Of a stretch of DNA of 64,000 bases, positions 26,301-34,675 are shown one piece after another; position 1 is the first letter of the stretch; each line of letters begins with the position of its first letter. The stretch is from DASWJZ01 sp963761005 (lineage in GTDB: Bacteria > Pseudomonadota > Alphaproteobacteria > Rhizobiales > Afifellaceae): positions 1-64,000 of the forward strand of contig CAVXFK010000018.1 of the NCBI GenBank assembly GCA_963761005.1. Direction: 5' to 3'. The position numbers were made by a program, and so were the translations under genes. The notes beneath the pieces were generated by a model. It ran no database searches. It was not told the DNA's origin and was given only the letters and a program-made list of their open reading frames with translations.

Positions 26301-27056
26301 GAGGCCGTCACGGGGAGCGGCTCACGACTTTGGGCAGCCGATTCGCTCCTCGAAGCGATCGCGCCGATGGGCGACGGAGACAGCCGGCAGGGAGCACTTC
26401 GGATCGGGCCGGACGGCCGTCTGCGCGATCACTTTGAGACCTACACCGTCCGTTCCGAAAGCGATGCGGCGGATTGCGACTTCCTCGTCGTCGATGGCCT
26501 TCTCGACGCGCAACAGCTCTCCTTGCTCTCGTCGATCTTCGACGAAGCCGAGAAGAACGTCCTCGCCAACGGACACGACGCGATCCGTGGAACGAGCTTT
26601 CTGTGGCTGAGCGAACTGGCGCTGACCCATCCGGAAGTTGTCGGCCCGATCCGCGAAATCGTCGCGCGCGGCGTTGCGCTCACCGCCGAGTTCTATGATC
26701 TGACAGCGCCGCTCTCGCCCGATCTGGTGCGGCTTGAAAAGGTGCGCCGAGGCATGGCGACCATGCCACGCGCGCAATCGATGGGCATCCAAGCCGACGA
26801 GAGCGATCCTTTCGGCTTCTCGGGTTTCCTCTTCGTCGACGCAGCGCCCAGAGGTGGTGCTCTCTATTTCACCGGCCTCGACATGGCGGTGGAGCCGAGA
26901 AGCGGCCGCTTCGTCGCCGCTACGAGCAGCCCCCACCACGAGCGGGCCGTGCTCACGGTCGAGGACGGTAATCTTCTCGCCTTGTCGTTCTCGATGCGGT
27001 TCGCGAACGTTGCGGCGCAGCCGGACCTCGGAGAATCACCCGGCATCCGCGTCTGA
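23346..27056 (+). CDS. Large multidomain glycosyltransferase (GT2 + GT4 + 2OG-oxygenase-like tail)
   Basis: 1236 residues. Residues 1-200 match the Glyco_tranf_2_4 type, with the DxD-like motif in WIVVVDADEFLELPYPSLDR at about 82-101. Residues about 315-690 are a GT-B, family-4 transferase (RIALVTPDLLGLRRTGGIGT; KIVFFGRIELRKGIDRFLAA; YTVYECLENAIPFIATDVGG). Residues about 705-900 look like part of another GT2 domain. Residues about 1050-1225 resemble a prolyl-4-hydroxylase/2OG-Fe(II) fold (FGFSGFLFVDAAPRGGALYF), but the usual HxD reads QADE. No signal or membrane segment. Probably builds a surface polysaccharide or glycan. Confidence 0.85.
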   Translation: MHKLIAFIGEDDSDITPYFLDHYRRLGVGEFHIIVHGNWSEAELAPFRAGDVVVEEFSQQPFGDTTLTSGLNTLAAKFLGEWIVVVDADEFLELPYPSLDRTIAALMCLGIDELPANLLQRAAPDGRLRSLADGDPEALFTCYDHHLAERMNTAFPIWKSKYPLVRVGPKFRYFRGNHQPSNGRATMHLPIRGVLNHFKWRDRLTRSIDRDRGPRGNQHEQTSFRWWLEEHDQRVPTDGLKPYSRSMLHREGHLIKPTRAELRVWGALRIARRSSPPTRQADTRRQKFLEGIPSAAAPASLGAERRLDRRGLRTLPGRIALVTPDLLGLRRTGGIGTAMSALAERLAAEGHEVHIFLCPYATAQDWHQNWDDHWTARGCRVHYLPLSRDREGNRFPAEVSLFIAEALRVGDWDVIHFAEHDGFGAATLLLRAAGLAFQNARVVVSAHGPSRWHRHGNLLPWTVEEAQSSYLEAISIALSDIVPCPSAYIARWCKDHFASSAPLVVVPNCLTGEDRRFGRGPTAPRQIDKIVFFGRIELRKGIDRFLAAIDHVVARGLTGFEVVVLGSSVPYYSAREITRSSEKWPCKTRILSNYTSHDALDLLRTERCIAVIASRLDNSPYTVYECLENAIPFIATDVGGVAELIHEEDRPRVLVSGDPAEIAERLIEALENGAAPARLSFDPSVADIDLLSLHGNLVAEARSLRGRMPKPTRPASIIVHGSAPAVSRGSLAQWLARAKDLGAEVLRSANSDTATLNRLARSAAHDHLLFCHAAVLPDPEALAAMLTAMEATGAEAVVCGYRRPSAEDGQESVAVFAGPPELSSQENVYGARLFLVRKDSFVDAGGFSGEAGVADILEWELLNRMKASGRRVIGVPTPLAASDGPPQAGELTAMQRGQLAAAWTEAAPPHLHGFVRMALNRETRAFRATQPSQVETSHVPKLGLSDLIALRAAEADDLGGASISSAAAPPTGQLRIKTPSRKPEAEAVTGSGSRLWAADSLLEAIAPMGDGDSRQGALRIGPDGRLRDHFETYTVRSESDAADCDFLVVDGLLDAQQLSLLSSIFDEAEKNVLANGHDAIRGTSFLWLSELALTHPEVVGPIREIVARGVALTAEFYDLTAPLSPDLVRLEKVRRGMATMPRAQSMGIQADESDPFGFSGFLFVDAAPRGGALYFTGLDMAVEPRSGRFVAATSSPHHERAVLTVEDGNLLALSFSMRFANVAAQPDLGESPGIRV

Positions 27057-27061
27057 GATCG

Positions 27062-28738
27062 TCAGCGTCCGTGCGAAGAGCGGAACGCCTCATAGTCGCG
27101 CTCAAGCTCCGGGTCGGCCGAAAGCGGCCCGATCTCAGGCTTGGCCTCAACCACCGCCTCCATCCGAATCGGAAAGATCGCGCAGATGGGCTCGCCCTCG
27201 TCGAACGAGGCGCGGCCCGGACGAAGAACCTTCCAGTTCATCGTGAAGGGAAACGGGAGGCGATCGGTATCGACGATTCCTGTCAAGGGATAGGCATTCT
27301 CCTTCGGGCTGTTGAAGGGGCCGGTCGCCAAGAGGTTCCAGCCCGGGTCCGTGCGGAAGATGTAATCGAGGTGCATGGTGGCGATGCCGGATCCGAAGTG
27401 CGAGACGCAGAAATAGCGGACGGGTCCGCCGCCCGGCAGCGGCTTCAAGGCGCGTACGTTCAAATCGTGCACCGTCGGGCCGCCGTTCCACTCGATCTCG
27501 ATCGGGATTGGGCAAAGGATATTCCAGCCGTAGGCGTTGGCGATCGACATCGGCAGGCAGCGATAGGCGTGGTGCGCGGGCATCGCGTCGATCCAGGCGC
27601 GCCCCGCGCGAGCCGGAACAACGCGAGGCGCGAAGTTGTGCAAGGATCTCGCGACGAGCTTCGTAGATCGCCCACTCGCCACCGGCTCTGAGGCCGCAGC
27701 CGGCTTCTGATCCGACCCTCCTGAGCGGGTGGGGCGAAAGAAGTCATCGGCGTGTTCCCCGACAGTCCTCCACAAGTGCATCGGCGAACCCGGAAACGAC
27801 CAAGCCGTTCCGTACGAACGCGGGACGCCGAACGACTCCTTGATTTGCTCGATGAAGGCCACGAACCGTTGGCGTTCCGGCACGATCTTGGCGAGCGTGC
27901 GCGCGCGCACGTAGTCGCGCGGAATATTCCGCGCACGCAAAGCCTCCACTGCCTCGCGCACAGCGCGCGGGGTTGCGTCGGCGATCACGCAATAGTCGGG
28001 ATCGAAATAGACATCCCGCCCGCCACGGCTCGGCGTGCTGACGACCGGCAGTCCGGCCAGCATGTATTCCATGCTTGAGGCCATCGCGCCCTCTACCGCC
28101 GAGAGGCAGAGCCCGACCGCCGCCCGCGCATAGGCTTCGTTCACCTCGGTGGGCGTCATCCAGACCGGCAGCCCGTCGACAATTCGGTTCAAGACAGCAT
28201 GCCGGGGCCTCTTGGCAAGGCCGTCCAATATCGTCCCAAAGAGCTCGGCGGGCGTGTCGCCCAGATAAGTGACATAGGCGACGCGCTCGATTTCGGCCGC
28301 GAGCTCGTGCCGCTTTCCGGGCGTCAGCCGTGCGCTGTAGATCGCGTCGAACGTGGCGGGAATTTCAGGCAGTGGCCTGAATATTCTCTCCGACACCCGC
28401 ATGTTCTGATTGGCGAAGAACGCCTCCTCGCCCGCTGCTTGCAGGCGGTCGACCTCGCCGCGTGTATCGCCGAGGAAGATCAACCGGTGTTTCGGATGGC
28501 GCGCCCGATATTGGCGTGCCGCGTCCGCCTTGACCGCGGTCGTCTCCTCGTTGTCGCTGTCCCACACGTTCGCAAGAAGGAAGACGACCGGCGTCTCCCG
28601 ACACATCCGGCCGAGCGCTTCCGCCAGCCCGAGCGGCGCGCGCTTCTCCGAGGTCGTTGAGAGAATCAGGGGCTCGGATGAGAACTTGACCGCCGACCCT
28701 TTGATCTCGAGTTCGGCCGCATTCGATTCTTCGCTCAT
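27062..28738 (-). CDS. Glycosyltransferase fused to DUF6065 domain
   Basis: 558 residues, convergent with the preceding giant gene. Residues about 35-320 are a GT-B-like transferase; the nucleotide-sugar region is recognisable (VEGAMASSMEYMLAGLPVVS). A variable linker follows, then residues about 385-545 match DUF6065 (AHHAYRCLPMSIANAYGWNI; MHLDYIFRTDPGWNLLATGP; FPFTMNWKVLRPG). DUF6065 is usually a stand-alone protein of about 200-250 residues, often near glycan genes, so this is a fusion. Its activity is unassigned. Confidence 0.75.
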   Translation of the reverse strand: MSEESNAAELEIKGSAVKFSSEPLILSTTSEKRAPLGLAEALGRMCRETPVVFLLANVWDSDNEETTAVKADAARQYRARHPKHRLIFLGDTRGEVDRLQAAGEEAFFANQNMRVSERIFRPLPEIPATFDAIYSARLTPGKRHELAAEIERVAYVTYLGDTPAELFGTILDGLAKRPRHAVLNRIVDGLPVWMTPTEVNEAYARAAVGLCLSAVEGAMASSMEYMLAGLPVVSTPSRGGRDVYFDPDYCVIADATPRAVREAVEALRARNIPRDYVRARTLAKIVPERQRFVAFIEQIKESFGVPRSYGTAWSFPGSPMHLWRTVGEHADDFFRPTRSGGSDQKPAAASEPVASGRSTKLVARSLHNFAPRVVPARAGRAWIDAMPAHHAYRCLPMSIANAYGWNILCPIPIEIEWNGGPTVHDLNVRALKPLPGGGPVRYFCVSHFGSGIATMHLDYIFRTDPGWNLLATGPFNSPKENAYPLTGIVDTDRLPFPFTMNWKVLRPGRASFDEGEPICAIFPIRMEAVVEAKPEIGPLSADPELERDYEAFRSSHGR

Positions 28739-28868
28739 GGCGCAGCTCAGACGTTCGTCGCAGACAGACCGGATGCCCTAGGCGACGACCATATACCGGC
28801 GCGCGCATGTTCGGCGCTTTTCCGCTTCCGAAGAAGAAGGCCTGGGAGCCCGGCAGGGCCGGGACCGC

Positions 28869-29654
28869 CTACCCGTAACCCGGTGACGACCCTGACGCCT
28901 GTGGTGGAGACGGGGGCTCGCGCTTGGAGTTTTCCGACGATTCCGGCGTTTTGCCGAGGTAAGGATCGCCGGGAGTGGTGCCGGTCCGGAACTCTGGGGC
29001 CAACCCTGGCCCGAGACCTTGGCTGATCACGGCCAGATCGCTACGGCGTTCGCCCGGCTTGAAAGTCTTGAAGCCCCCTCCCGGCTCCGAGCCGACAACG
29101 TCTCCGGCGTTGACATCACGGCACTCCGTGCGACCGCCGCCGGCCTCACCCACAGGAGTCACACAAGCTTGGCCGCTTCCCTCCTGCCAGGAGGCGATAC
29201 TCTCGCCGCTCCCAAGCACATGGAGGTCGACAATGGTGCCCCGCACGACGATCGACATCGTGGGCGTCTTTATCGAATAGACCTCTTTCGGGCTCTTGCC
29301 GGTGATGAAACGGAACGTCCCCTTCACGGCATTGAGCGCAACGTCGGTCGCCGTGCCGTCCGGTTTGAACAGGAAGTCATCGATGACCGCCCGCGAATTC
29401 GGACCGACGACAAAATGCGTGTTGTCGACGAAGCGTATTTGCGCCTGACCCACTTGGTCGGTTGCGACCTCGTCGCCGGAATAGACGTCGTCTGGTGCAG
29501 TGAGCGAACGCGTGCCACCGGGACCCTGTGCATTGGCGTGCGATAACACCTTCACCGTCGAACCGCTCGGCTCAAGCGCAAAGCCAAGGCTCGGTATGGC
29601 AGTAGTTGCAAGAAGCGAGAGAAGTAGCCGCCGAAGGTGCTTCTGGCGTGACAT
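28869..29654 (-). CDS. FecR-domain exported protein
   Basis: 261 residues from the ATG at 29654. A signal peptide is visible (MSRQKHLRRLLLSLLATTAI to about GFALEP). The FecR domain occupies about 40-160 (SGDEVATDQVGQAQIRFVDN; NTHFVVGPNSRAVIDDFLF; VKGTFRFITGKSPKEVYSIK; VRGTIVDLHV). The C-terminal third is Gly/Pro/Ser-rich and contains two Cys. There is no sigma or TonB partner nearby, so it is not a classical iron sensor but one of the soluble periplasmic FecR proteins. Confidence 0.85.
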   Translation of the reverse strand: MSRQKHLRRLLLSLLATTAIPSLGFALEPSGSTVKVLSHANAQGPGGTRSLTAPDDVYSGDEVATDQVGQAQIRFVDNTHFVVGPNSRAVIDDFLFKPDGTATDVALNAVKGTFRFITGKSPKEVYSIKTPTMSIVVRGTIVDLHVLGSGESIASWQEGSGQACVTPVGEAGGGRTECRDVNAGDVVGSEPGGGFKTFKPGERRSDLAVISQGLGPGLAPEFRTGTTPGDPYLGKTPESSENSKREPPSPPQASGSSPGYG

Positions 29655-29875
29655 GCGATGGCCCCCAAGCACGTTTCACGGAACATGCCTCCGACCTAAC
29701 AGACGAGTCAATCAGACGGGGCCGCGCAGTGCCGCGTTGGGCCGCTGCGTTGCACTATGAACACATTGCAGCGCCGCGGCCCCTCGACCGAGGTCTTGCC
29801 AATGCGCCGCAATGCCCGCAACCTTGGGTCTAGAGCCGGCATTCGCCAATGCCGGAGAAAAAATGGGAGGAAAAC

Positions 29876-30877
29876 ATGAAGCGCGTTCTGCTTGCGGCGG
29901 CGGCAACTGTTCTGGTCGCATGGGCCGCGCCAGCCTTGGCGCAATGCGATTCCGGCGAGACGGTCATCAAGTTCAGCCACGTGGTGGCCCCGAAGGGCAA
30001 TCCCAAGGGCGAGGCGGCGCAGGAATTCGCCGACCGCGTGAACACGGAGATGAACGGCAAGGTCTGCGTCGAGGTCTATCCGAGCTCACAGCTCTTTGAT
30101 GACGACAAGGTGCTTGAGGCGATGTTGCTCGGCGACGTGCAACTCGCGGCGCCGTCGCTTTCGAAGTTCGAGCAGTACACCCTCGTCTTCCGGCTGTTCG
30201 ACCTGCCCTTCATCTTCGACAACATTGCCGCGGTCGACCGCTTTCAGAAATCGCCGGACGGCCAGAAGATGCTCAATTCGATGCGTGACAAGGGTCTGAT
30301 CGGCCTTGGCTTCTGGCACAACGGCATGAAGCAGATGTCGGCCAACAAGCCGCTCCTCTCGCCGACCGACGCAAAGGGGCTGAAGTTCCGCATCCAGCCC
30401 TCCGACGTGCTGCAGGCGCAGTTCGAGGCGCTCGGGGCGGTGCCGCAGAAGCTGGCCTTCTCCGAGGTCTACGGGGCGCTTCAGACCGGCGTCGTCGACG
30501 GCCAGGAGAACACCTACTCGAACATCTACACGCAGAAATTCTTCGAGGTGCAGGACGGCATCACCGAGACCAATCACGGCGTGCTCGACTACCTGCTCGT
30601 CACCTCCGCCGACTTCTGGGACGGCCTCGACCCGGATGTCCGCGATCAGCTCACCAAGATTCTGAAAGAGGTGACCGACAAGTGGAACGCCAAGGCCGGC
30701 GAGGTGAACGAGGCAGCAAAGCAGAAGATCCTTGCGGCAGGCACCACGATCCGCACGCTCAATGACGAGCAGCGGGCGGCCTGGAAGGCGGCGATGAAGC
30801 CGGTGTGGGCGAAGTTCGCCGACCAGATCGGCCAGAATGTCATCGACGCGGCGCAAGCGGCAAACCAGGGGACCTGA
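29876..30877 (+). CDS. dctP: TRAP transporter solute-binding protein DctP
   Basis: 333 residues from the ATG at 29876, preceded by GGGAGG. Signal peptide MKRVLLAAAATVLVAWAAPA to about LAQ. The mature part has DctP hallmarks: TVIKFSHVVAPKGNPKGEAA, VEVYPSSQLFDDDKVLEAML, the conserved Arg of GLKFRIQPSDVLQAQFEALG that binds carboxylates, and ALQTGVVDGQENTYSNIYTQ. It delivers an organic acid to DctQM encoded downstream. Neighbouring gnd and a 2-keto-3-deoxygluconate-type kinase hint at a sugar acid ligand, which is inference. Confidence 0.93.
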   Translation: MKRVLLAAAATVLVAWAAPALAQCDSGETVIKFSHVVAPKGNPKGEAAQEFADRVNTEMNGKVCVEVYPSSQLFDDDKVLEAMLLGDVQLAAPSLSKFEQYTLVFRLFDLPFIFDNIAAVDRFQKSPDGQKMLNSMRDKGLIGLGFWHNGMKQMSANKPLLSPTDAKGLKFRIQPSDVLQAQFEALGAVPQKLAFSEVYGALQTGVVDGQENTYSNIYTQKFFEVQDGITETNHGVLDYLLVTSADFWDGLDPDVRDQLTKILKEVTDKWNAKAGEVNEAAKQKILAAGTTIRTLNDEQRAAWKAAMKPVWAKFADQIGQNVIDAAQAANQGT

Positions 30878-30889
30878 CAACGCGCCGGA

Positions 30890-30912
30890 GGCCCGGGCGG
30901 AAGGCCCGGGCC
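30890..30912. promoter_or_regulatory. Intercistronic hairpin between dctP and dctQ
   Basis: GGCCCGGGC, loop GGAAG, GCCCGGGCC: a perfect 9-bp stem 13 bases after the dctP stop with no T-run. Such hairpins commonly protect the 3' end of binding-protein mRNA or attenuate transcription so that DctP outnumbers DctQM. Confidence 0.6.
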
Positions 30913-30972
30913 CCCGATCTCTCACCTGAGGCGGCTCCGGCCGGAGGACCGGTCGTGGGGGACGGGCTCGCC

Positions 30973-31566
30973 ATGAGCAATTTTCGCAACCTAACTCGGC
31001 AACTGGAGGAGTCGGCGATCGCGCTGCTTCTCGCGGCGATGACGATCGTGACCTTCAGCCAGGTCGTCGCCCGCTACGTCTTCAATTCGGGCTGGCCGGC
31101 GGCGCTTGAGCTCACCACGATCATGTTCGCGTGGCTCGTGCTCTTCGGCGCAAGCTACGCCATGCGCATCGGCGCGCATCTCGGCGTCGACATTCTGATC
31201 CGCCTGCTGCCGACGCCTGTCTATCGGGCAATGACCGTGCTCGGCGCCGGTGCCTGCATCGTCTACGCCGGCATCCTCTTCTACGGCTCCTGCGGCAACC
31301 CGTTCGCGACCGGCCATATCTGCGACGCCGGCTATGTCGGCAAGATGTACGCCGTCGGACTGAAGACCACCGACCTCCACTGGCCGCGCTGGGCGGTCTA
31401 CGCGATCCTGCCGATCGGCATGGTGCTCTTCGCGCTCCGCGCCGGCGAGGCGGCCGTCATGATTCTCCGCGGGCGCCGCGACGGCCTCGCCGCCGGGCAC
31501 GAGGCGGAGGATCTTCTGCGCGAGCAGGCCGCCACCGCGCCACCGCGCGGGCCGGCGGCCGACTAG
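30973..31566 (+). CDS. dctQ: TRAP transporter small permease DctQ
   Basis: 197 residues from the ATG at 30973; the open frame upstream of it has no protein character. Four membrane helices typical of DctQ (ALLLAAMTIVTFSQVVARYV; ALELTTIMFAWLVLFGASYA; VLGAGACIVYAGILFYGS; AVYAILPIGMVLFALRAGEA). The periplasmic loop between helices 3 and 4 is longer than usual and contains CGNPFATGHICDAG. Works with DctP and DctM. Confidence 0.9.
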   Translation: MSNFRNLTRQLEESAIALLLAAMTIVTFSQVVARYVFNSGWPAALELTTIMFAWLVLFGASYAMRIGAHLGVDILIRLLPTPVYRAMTVLGAGACIVYAGILFYGSCGNPFATGHICDAGYVGKMYAVGLKTTDLHWPRWAVYAILPIGMVLFALRAGEAAVMILRGRRDGLAAGHEAEDLLREQAATAPPRGPAAD

Positions 31567-31574
31567 GCGCGGGC

Positions 31575-32975
31575 ATGGAATCCACCGTCCTCTTCATCCT
31601 CGTTCTTTCCATGCTGGCGCTCGGCGTGCCGATCGCCGTGTCGCTCGGGCTGTCGAGCCTCATCGTCATCATCTTCTTCTCGCACGACTCGCTCGCCTCG
31701 ATCTCGCTGAAGTTCTTCCAGTCGACGCAGGGCTACACGCTGCTCGCCATTCCGTTCTTCATACTCGCCTCGAACTTCATGTCGACCGGCGGCGTCGCCA
31801 AGCGCATAATCCGCTTTGCGATCGCCTGCGTCGGCCAGTTCCGCGGCGGGCTCGCCATGGCCGGCGTCTTCGCCTGCATGCTCTTTGCCGCGCTCTCCGG
31901 ATCGTCGCCGGCGACCGTGGTCGCCATCGGCACCATCGCCATCGCCGGAATGCGCGAGGTGGGCTACTCGAAGGAGTTCGCCGCCGGCGTCATCGCCAAT
32001 GCCGGCACGCTCGGTATTCTGATCCCGCCTTCGATCGTGATGGTGGTCTATTGCGCCGCGACCGACGTCTCGGTCGGCCGCATGTTCCTCGCCGGCATCA
32101 TCCCGGGAATCGTCGCCGGCCTGATGCTGATGGTCGCGATTTACGTCGCGGCGCGGGTCAAAGGTCTGCCGGCGCAAGCGTTCGCCGGCTTTCGCGAAAT
32201 GGCCGCCGCCGCCGCCGACTCGGCCTTCGGCCTCTTTCTCGTGATCATCATCCTCGGCGGCATCTATGGCGGCGTCTTCACACCGACCGAGGCGGCGGCT
32301 GTTGCCGCGGTGTACGCCTTCCTCGTTGCGATCTTCGTCTATCGCGACATGGGGCCGCTCAAGGGGGTGCCGTGGCGCTTCAACGGCGAGCCGCTGGGAA
32401 ACGCCCTCCTCCGCAACCTCTTCCTTTCCGTGACGCGCTTCGTGCCCGGCTGCTTCCATCGCGACACCGCGAAGGTCCTGGTCGATTCGGCGCGCACGAC
32501 CATCATGCTGATGTTCATCATCGCGAACGCGCTGCTCTTTGCCCACGTGCTGACCACCGAACGCATCCCGCAGACGATCACCGACTGGATGATCGGCGCC
32601 GGGTTCAACTGGTGGACCTTCCTGATCGCCGTCAACGTGCTGTTGCTGCTCGGGGGCCAGTTCATGGAGCCGTCGGGACTGCTCCTGATCGTGGCGCCGC
32701 TGGTTTTCCCGATTGCCATCCAGCTCGGAGTCGATCCGATCCACCTCGGCATCGTCATGGTGGTCAACATGGAGATCGGCATGATCACGCCGCCGATCGG
32801 GCTCAACCTCTTCGTCACCGCCGGCATCACCGGAATGAATCTGTTTCAGGTGGTGCGCGCGGCGCTGCCCTTTGTGGCGATCCTGTTCCTGTTCCTGATC
32901 CTCGTGACCTATGTGCCGGTCCTGTCGACGATGCTCCCCTATGCCCTGATGGGACCGGAGCTGGTCACGCGCTGA
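31575..32975 (+). CDS. dctM: TRAP transporter large permease DctM
   Basis: 466 residues from ATG 31575, 8 bases after dctQ. About 12 membrane helices with family motifs ALGVPIAVSLGLSSLIVIIF, ALSGSSPATVVAIGTIAI, NAGTLGILIPPSIVMVVYCA and the C-terminal MEIGMITPPIGLNLFVTAGI. Slightly longer than the usual 425-430 residues because of an insertion around 245-285 (YRDMGPLKGVPWRFNGEPLG). Sodium-coupled uptake is the family mechanism. Confidence 0.93.
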   Translation: MESTVLFILVLSMLALGVPIAVSLGLSSLIVIIFFSHDSLASISLKFFQSTQGYTLLAIPFFILASNFMSTGGVAKRIIRFAIACVGQFRGGLAMAGVFACMLFAALSGSSPATVVAIGTIAIAGMREVGYSKEFAAGVIANAGTLGILIPPSIVMVVYCAATDVSVGRMFLAGIIPGIVAGLMLMVAIYVAARVKGLPAQAFAGFREMAAAAADSAFGLFLVIIILGGIYGGVFTPTEAAAVAAVYAFLVAIFVYRDMGPLKGVPWRFNGEPLGNALLRNLFLSVTRFVPGCFHRDTAKVLVDSARTTIMLMFIIANALLFAHVLTTERIPQTITDWMIGAGFNWWTFLIAVNVLLLLGGQFMEPSGLLLIVAPLVFPIAIQLGVDPIHLGIVMVVNMEIGMITPPIGLNLFVTAGITGMNLFQVVRAALPFVAILFLFLILVTYVPVLSTMLPYALMGPELVTR

Positions 32976-33005
32976 GCTACCTTCAGGCCAACGAGCGTTC
33001 GGCTT

Positions 33006-34454
33006 TCACTTTCCCCCGCGCGCTTCGACCGCGACCTCGCTTCCGTCCTGCGACCAGCGGGTATGGAATTTCCCCGGCTTGTCGAGGCGGGCGTAGGTGT
33101 GCGCTCCGAAATAGTCGCGGAGACCCTGCAGGAGATTGGCCGGCCCACGCGCGCGACGCATGCCGTCGAAATAGGCTAGCGACGAGCTGAAGGCGGGCGT
33201 GGGGACGCCGGTCTCGACGGCAAGCGCTACCATCTTGCGCCAGTTCGGCTCGGCTTTTTTCACCGCGTCACGGAAGAACTGGTGGAAAAGAAGGTTCGGC
33301 ACCGTCGCGTTCGAATCGTAGGCTTCGCTAATGCGATGCAGAAGCCGCGCTCGGATGATGCAGCCGCCGCGCCAGATCATGGCGAGCTCGCCAAGCTTCA
33401 GGTCCCAGCCGAATTCCTGCGACGCGACCGCCATTTCCTCAAGACCCTGCGCATAGGCGACGATCTTCGAAGCGTAGAGCCCGTCGCGGATCATATCGAT
33501 GTCGGCCTGCGAAGGCTTTCGCGTCGGCACGGACGGATGCGCAAGAAGCTTCTCGGCAGCAATCCGCAGCTCGCGTCTGGCCGACAGCGCGCGCGCGAAG
33601 ACCGCCTCTGTGATCGCCGTCAGCGGCACGCCGAGATCGAGCGCCGACTGCACCGCCCAGCGGCCGGTGCCCTTCTGCTCCGCCTCGTCGACGATCGCAT
33701 CGACGAGCGGGTTGCCGGTCGCGTCCTTCTTGCGGAGCACCTCGGACGTGATCTCGATCAGGTAGGAGTCGAGATCGCCCTTCTTCCATTCCTCGAATAT
33801 CTCGGCCATCGCGTCGGCGGAGAGGCCGTAGACGCTCTTCAGGAGATCATAGGCCTCGGCGATCAGCTGCATGTCGGCATATTCGATGCCGTTGTGCACC
33901 ATCTTCACGTAGTGGCCGGAGCCCTCCGGGCCGATGTAAGTCACGCAGGGCGTGCCATCGACCTGCGCGGCCATCTTCTTCACGATCGGCTCGATCCGCG
34001 AATAGGCCTCGCGCTCGCCGCCCGGCATCAAGCTCGGGCCGTTGAGCGCGCCCTCTTCGCCGCCCGACACGCCCATGCCGACAAAGCGGAGGCCCTTCGC
34101 CTTCAGCGCAGCGGCGCGGCGGTTGGTGTCGGTGTATTCGGAGTTGCCGCCGTCGATGACGATGTCGCCCTTCTCAAGATGCGGCAGAAGCTCATCGATC
34201 ACCTGGTCGACCGGCGCGCCCGCCTTGACCATGATGAGGATCGGGCGCGGCGGCTTGATCGACGCGACAAACGCCGACAGGTCCTTCGCCGGCAGGAAGC
34301 GCCCTTCCGTCCCGTACTGCTTGATGAGTGCCTCGGTGCGGTCAGGGTGGCGGTTATAGAGGGCGACGCCGAAGCCTTTGTGCGCGGCGTTGCGGGCGAG
34401 GTTTCCCCCCATCACCGCAAGCCCAAGCACGCCGATATCGCCGAGTTCCGCCAT
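33006..34454 (-). CDS. gnd: 6-phosphogluconate dehydrogenase (decarboxylating)
   Basis: 482 residues from ATG 34454 (GGGAGAG upstream). Rossmann motif GVLGLAVMGGNLARNAAHKG with NADP-type NRHPDRT, then DGGNSEYTDTNRR, VSGGEEGALNGPSLMPGG, the catalytic region GSGHYVKMVHNGIEYADMQL and the C-terminal helix domain. It oxidises 6-phosphogluconate to ribulose 5-phosphate. Full-length, 480-residue (non-short) form. Transcribed toward the TRAP genes. Confidence 0.95.
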   Translation of the reverse strand: MAELGDIGVLGLAVMGGNLARNAAHKGFGVALYNRHPDRTEALIKQYGTEGRFLPAKDLSAFVASIKPPRPILIMVKAGAPVDQVIDELLPHLEKGDIVIDGGNSEYTDTNRRAAALKAKGLRFVGMGVSGGEEGALNGPSLMPGGEREAYSRIEPIVKKMAAQVDGTPCVTYIGPEGSGHYVKMVHNGIEYADMQLIAEAYDLLKSVYGLSADAMAEIFEEWKKGDLDSYLIEITSEVLRKKDATGNPLVDAIVDEAEQKGTGRWAVQSALDLGVPLTAITEAVFARALSARRELRIAAEKLLAHPSVPTRKPSQADIDMIRDGLYASKIVAYAQGLEEMAVASQEFGWDLKLGELAMIWRGGCIIRARLLHRISEAYDSNATVPNLLFHQFFRDAVKKAEPNWRKMVALAVETGVPTPAFSSSLAYFDGMRRARGPANLLQGLRDYFGAHTYARLDKPGKFHTRWSQDGSEVAVEARGGK

Positions 34455-34590
34455 GCTTCTCTCCCCGTTCGTGCGTGCCCGCTTCGGAAGTGTTTCTGGA
34501 CCATCCGACGCTTGGATGGCAACCCGGATATGTCCGCCGGCCGCGCGTTGACACCCCATAAGCGAGGCCCTAAGTCAGGCCGGCTCACCG

Positions 34591-34675
34591 GCCCAGGTGG
34601 CGGAATTGGTAGACGCGCACGGTTCAGGTCCGTGTGCCGCGAGGCGTGAAGGTTCGAGTCCTTTCCTGGGCACCA
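34591..34675 (+). tRNA. tRNA-Leu (anticodon CAG)
   Basis: 85 bases including encoded CCA. Acceptor stem GCCCAGG pairs with CCTGGGC; the D-arm contains GGAATTGGTAGAC; the anticodon stem CACGG/CCGTG encloses loop TTCAGGT (anticodon CAG); a long variable arm follows, then GGTTCGAGTCC for the T-arm. Confidence 0.95.

Noticed and set aside
31131..31574. Upstream extension of the dctM frame
   Set aside because: Overlaps the real dctQ gene and reads as Arg-rich noise; the ATG at 31575 fits DctM.
33282..34649. Long open frame (455 codons) antisense to gnd
   Set aside because: Arg/Ala/His-rich shadow of a strongly conserved gene; no family features.
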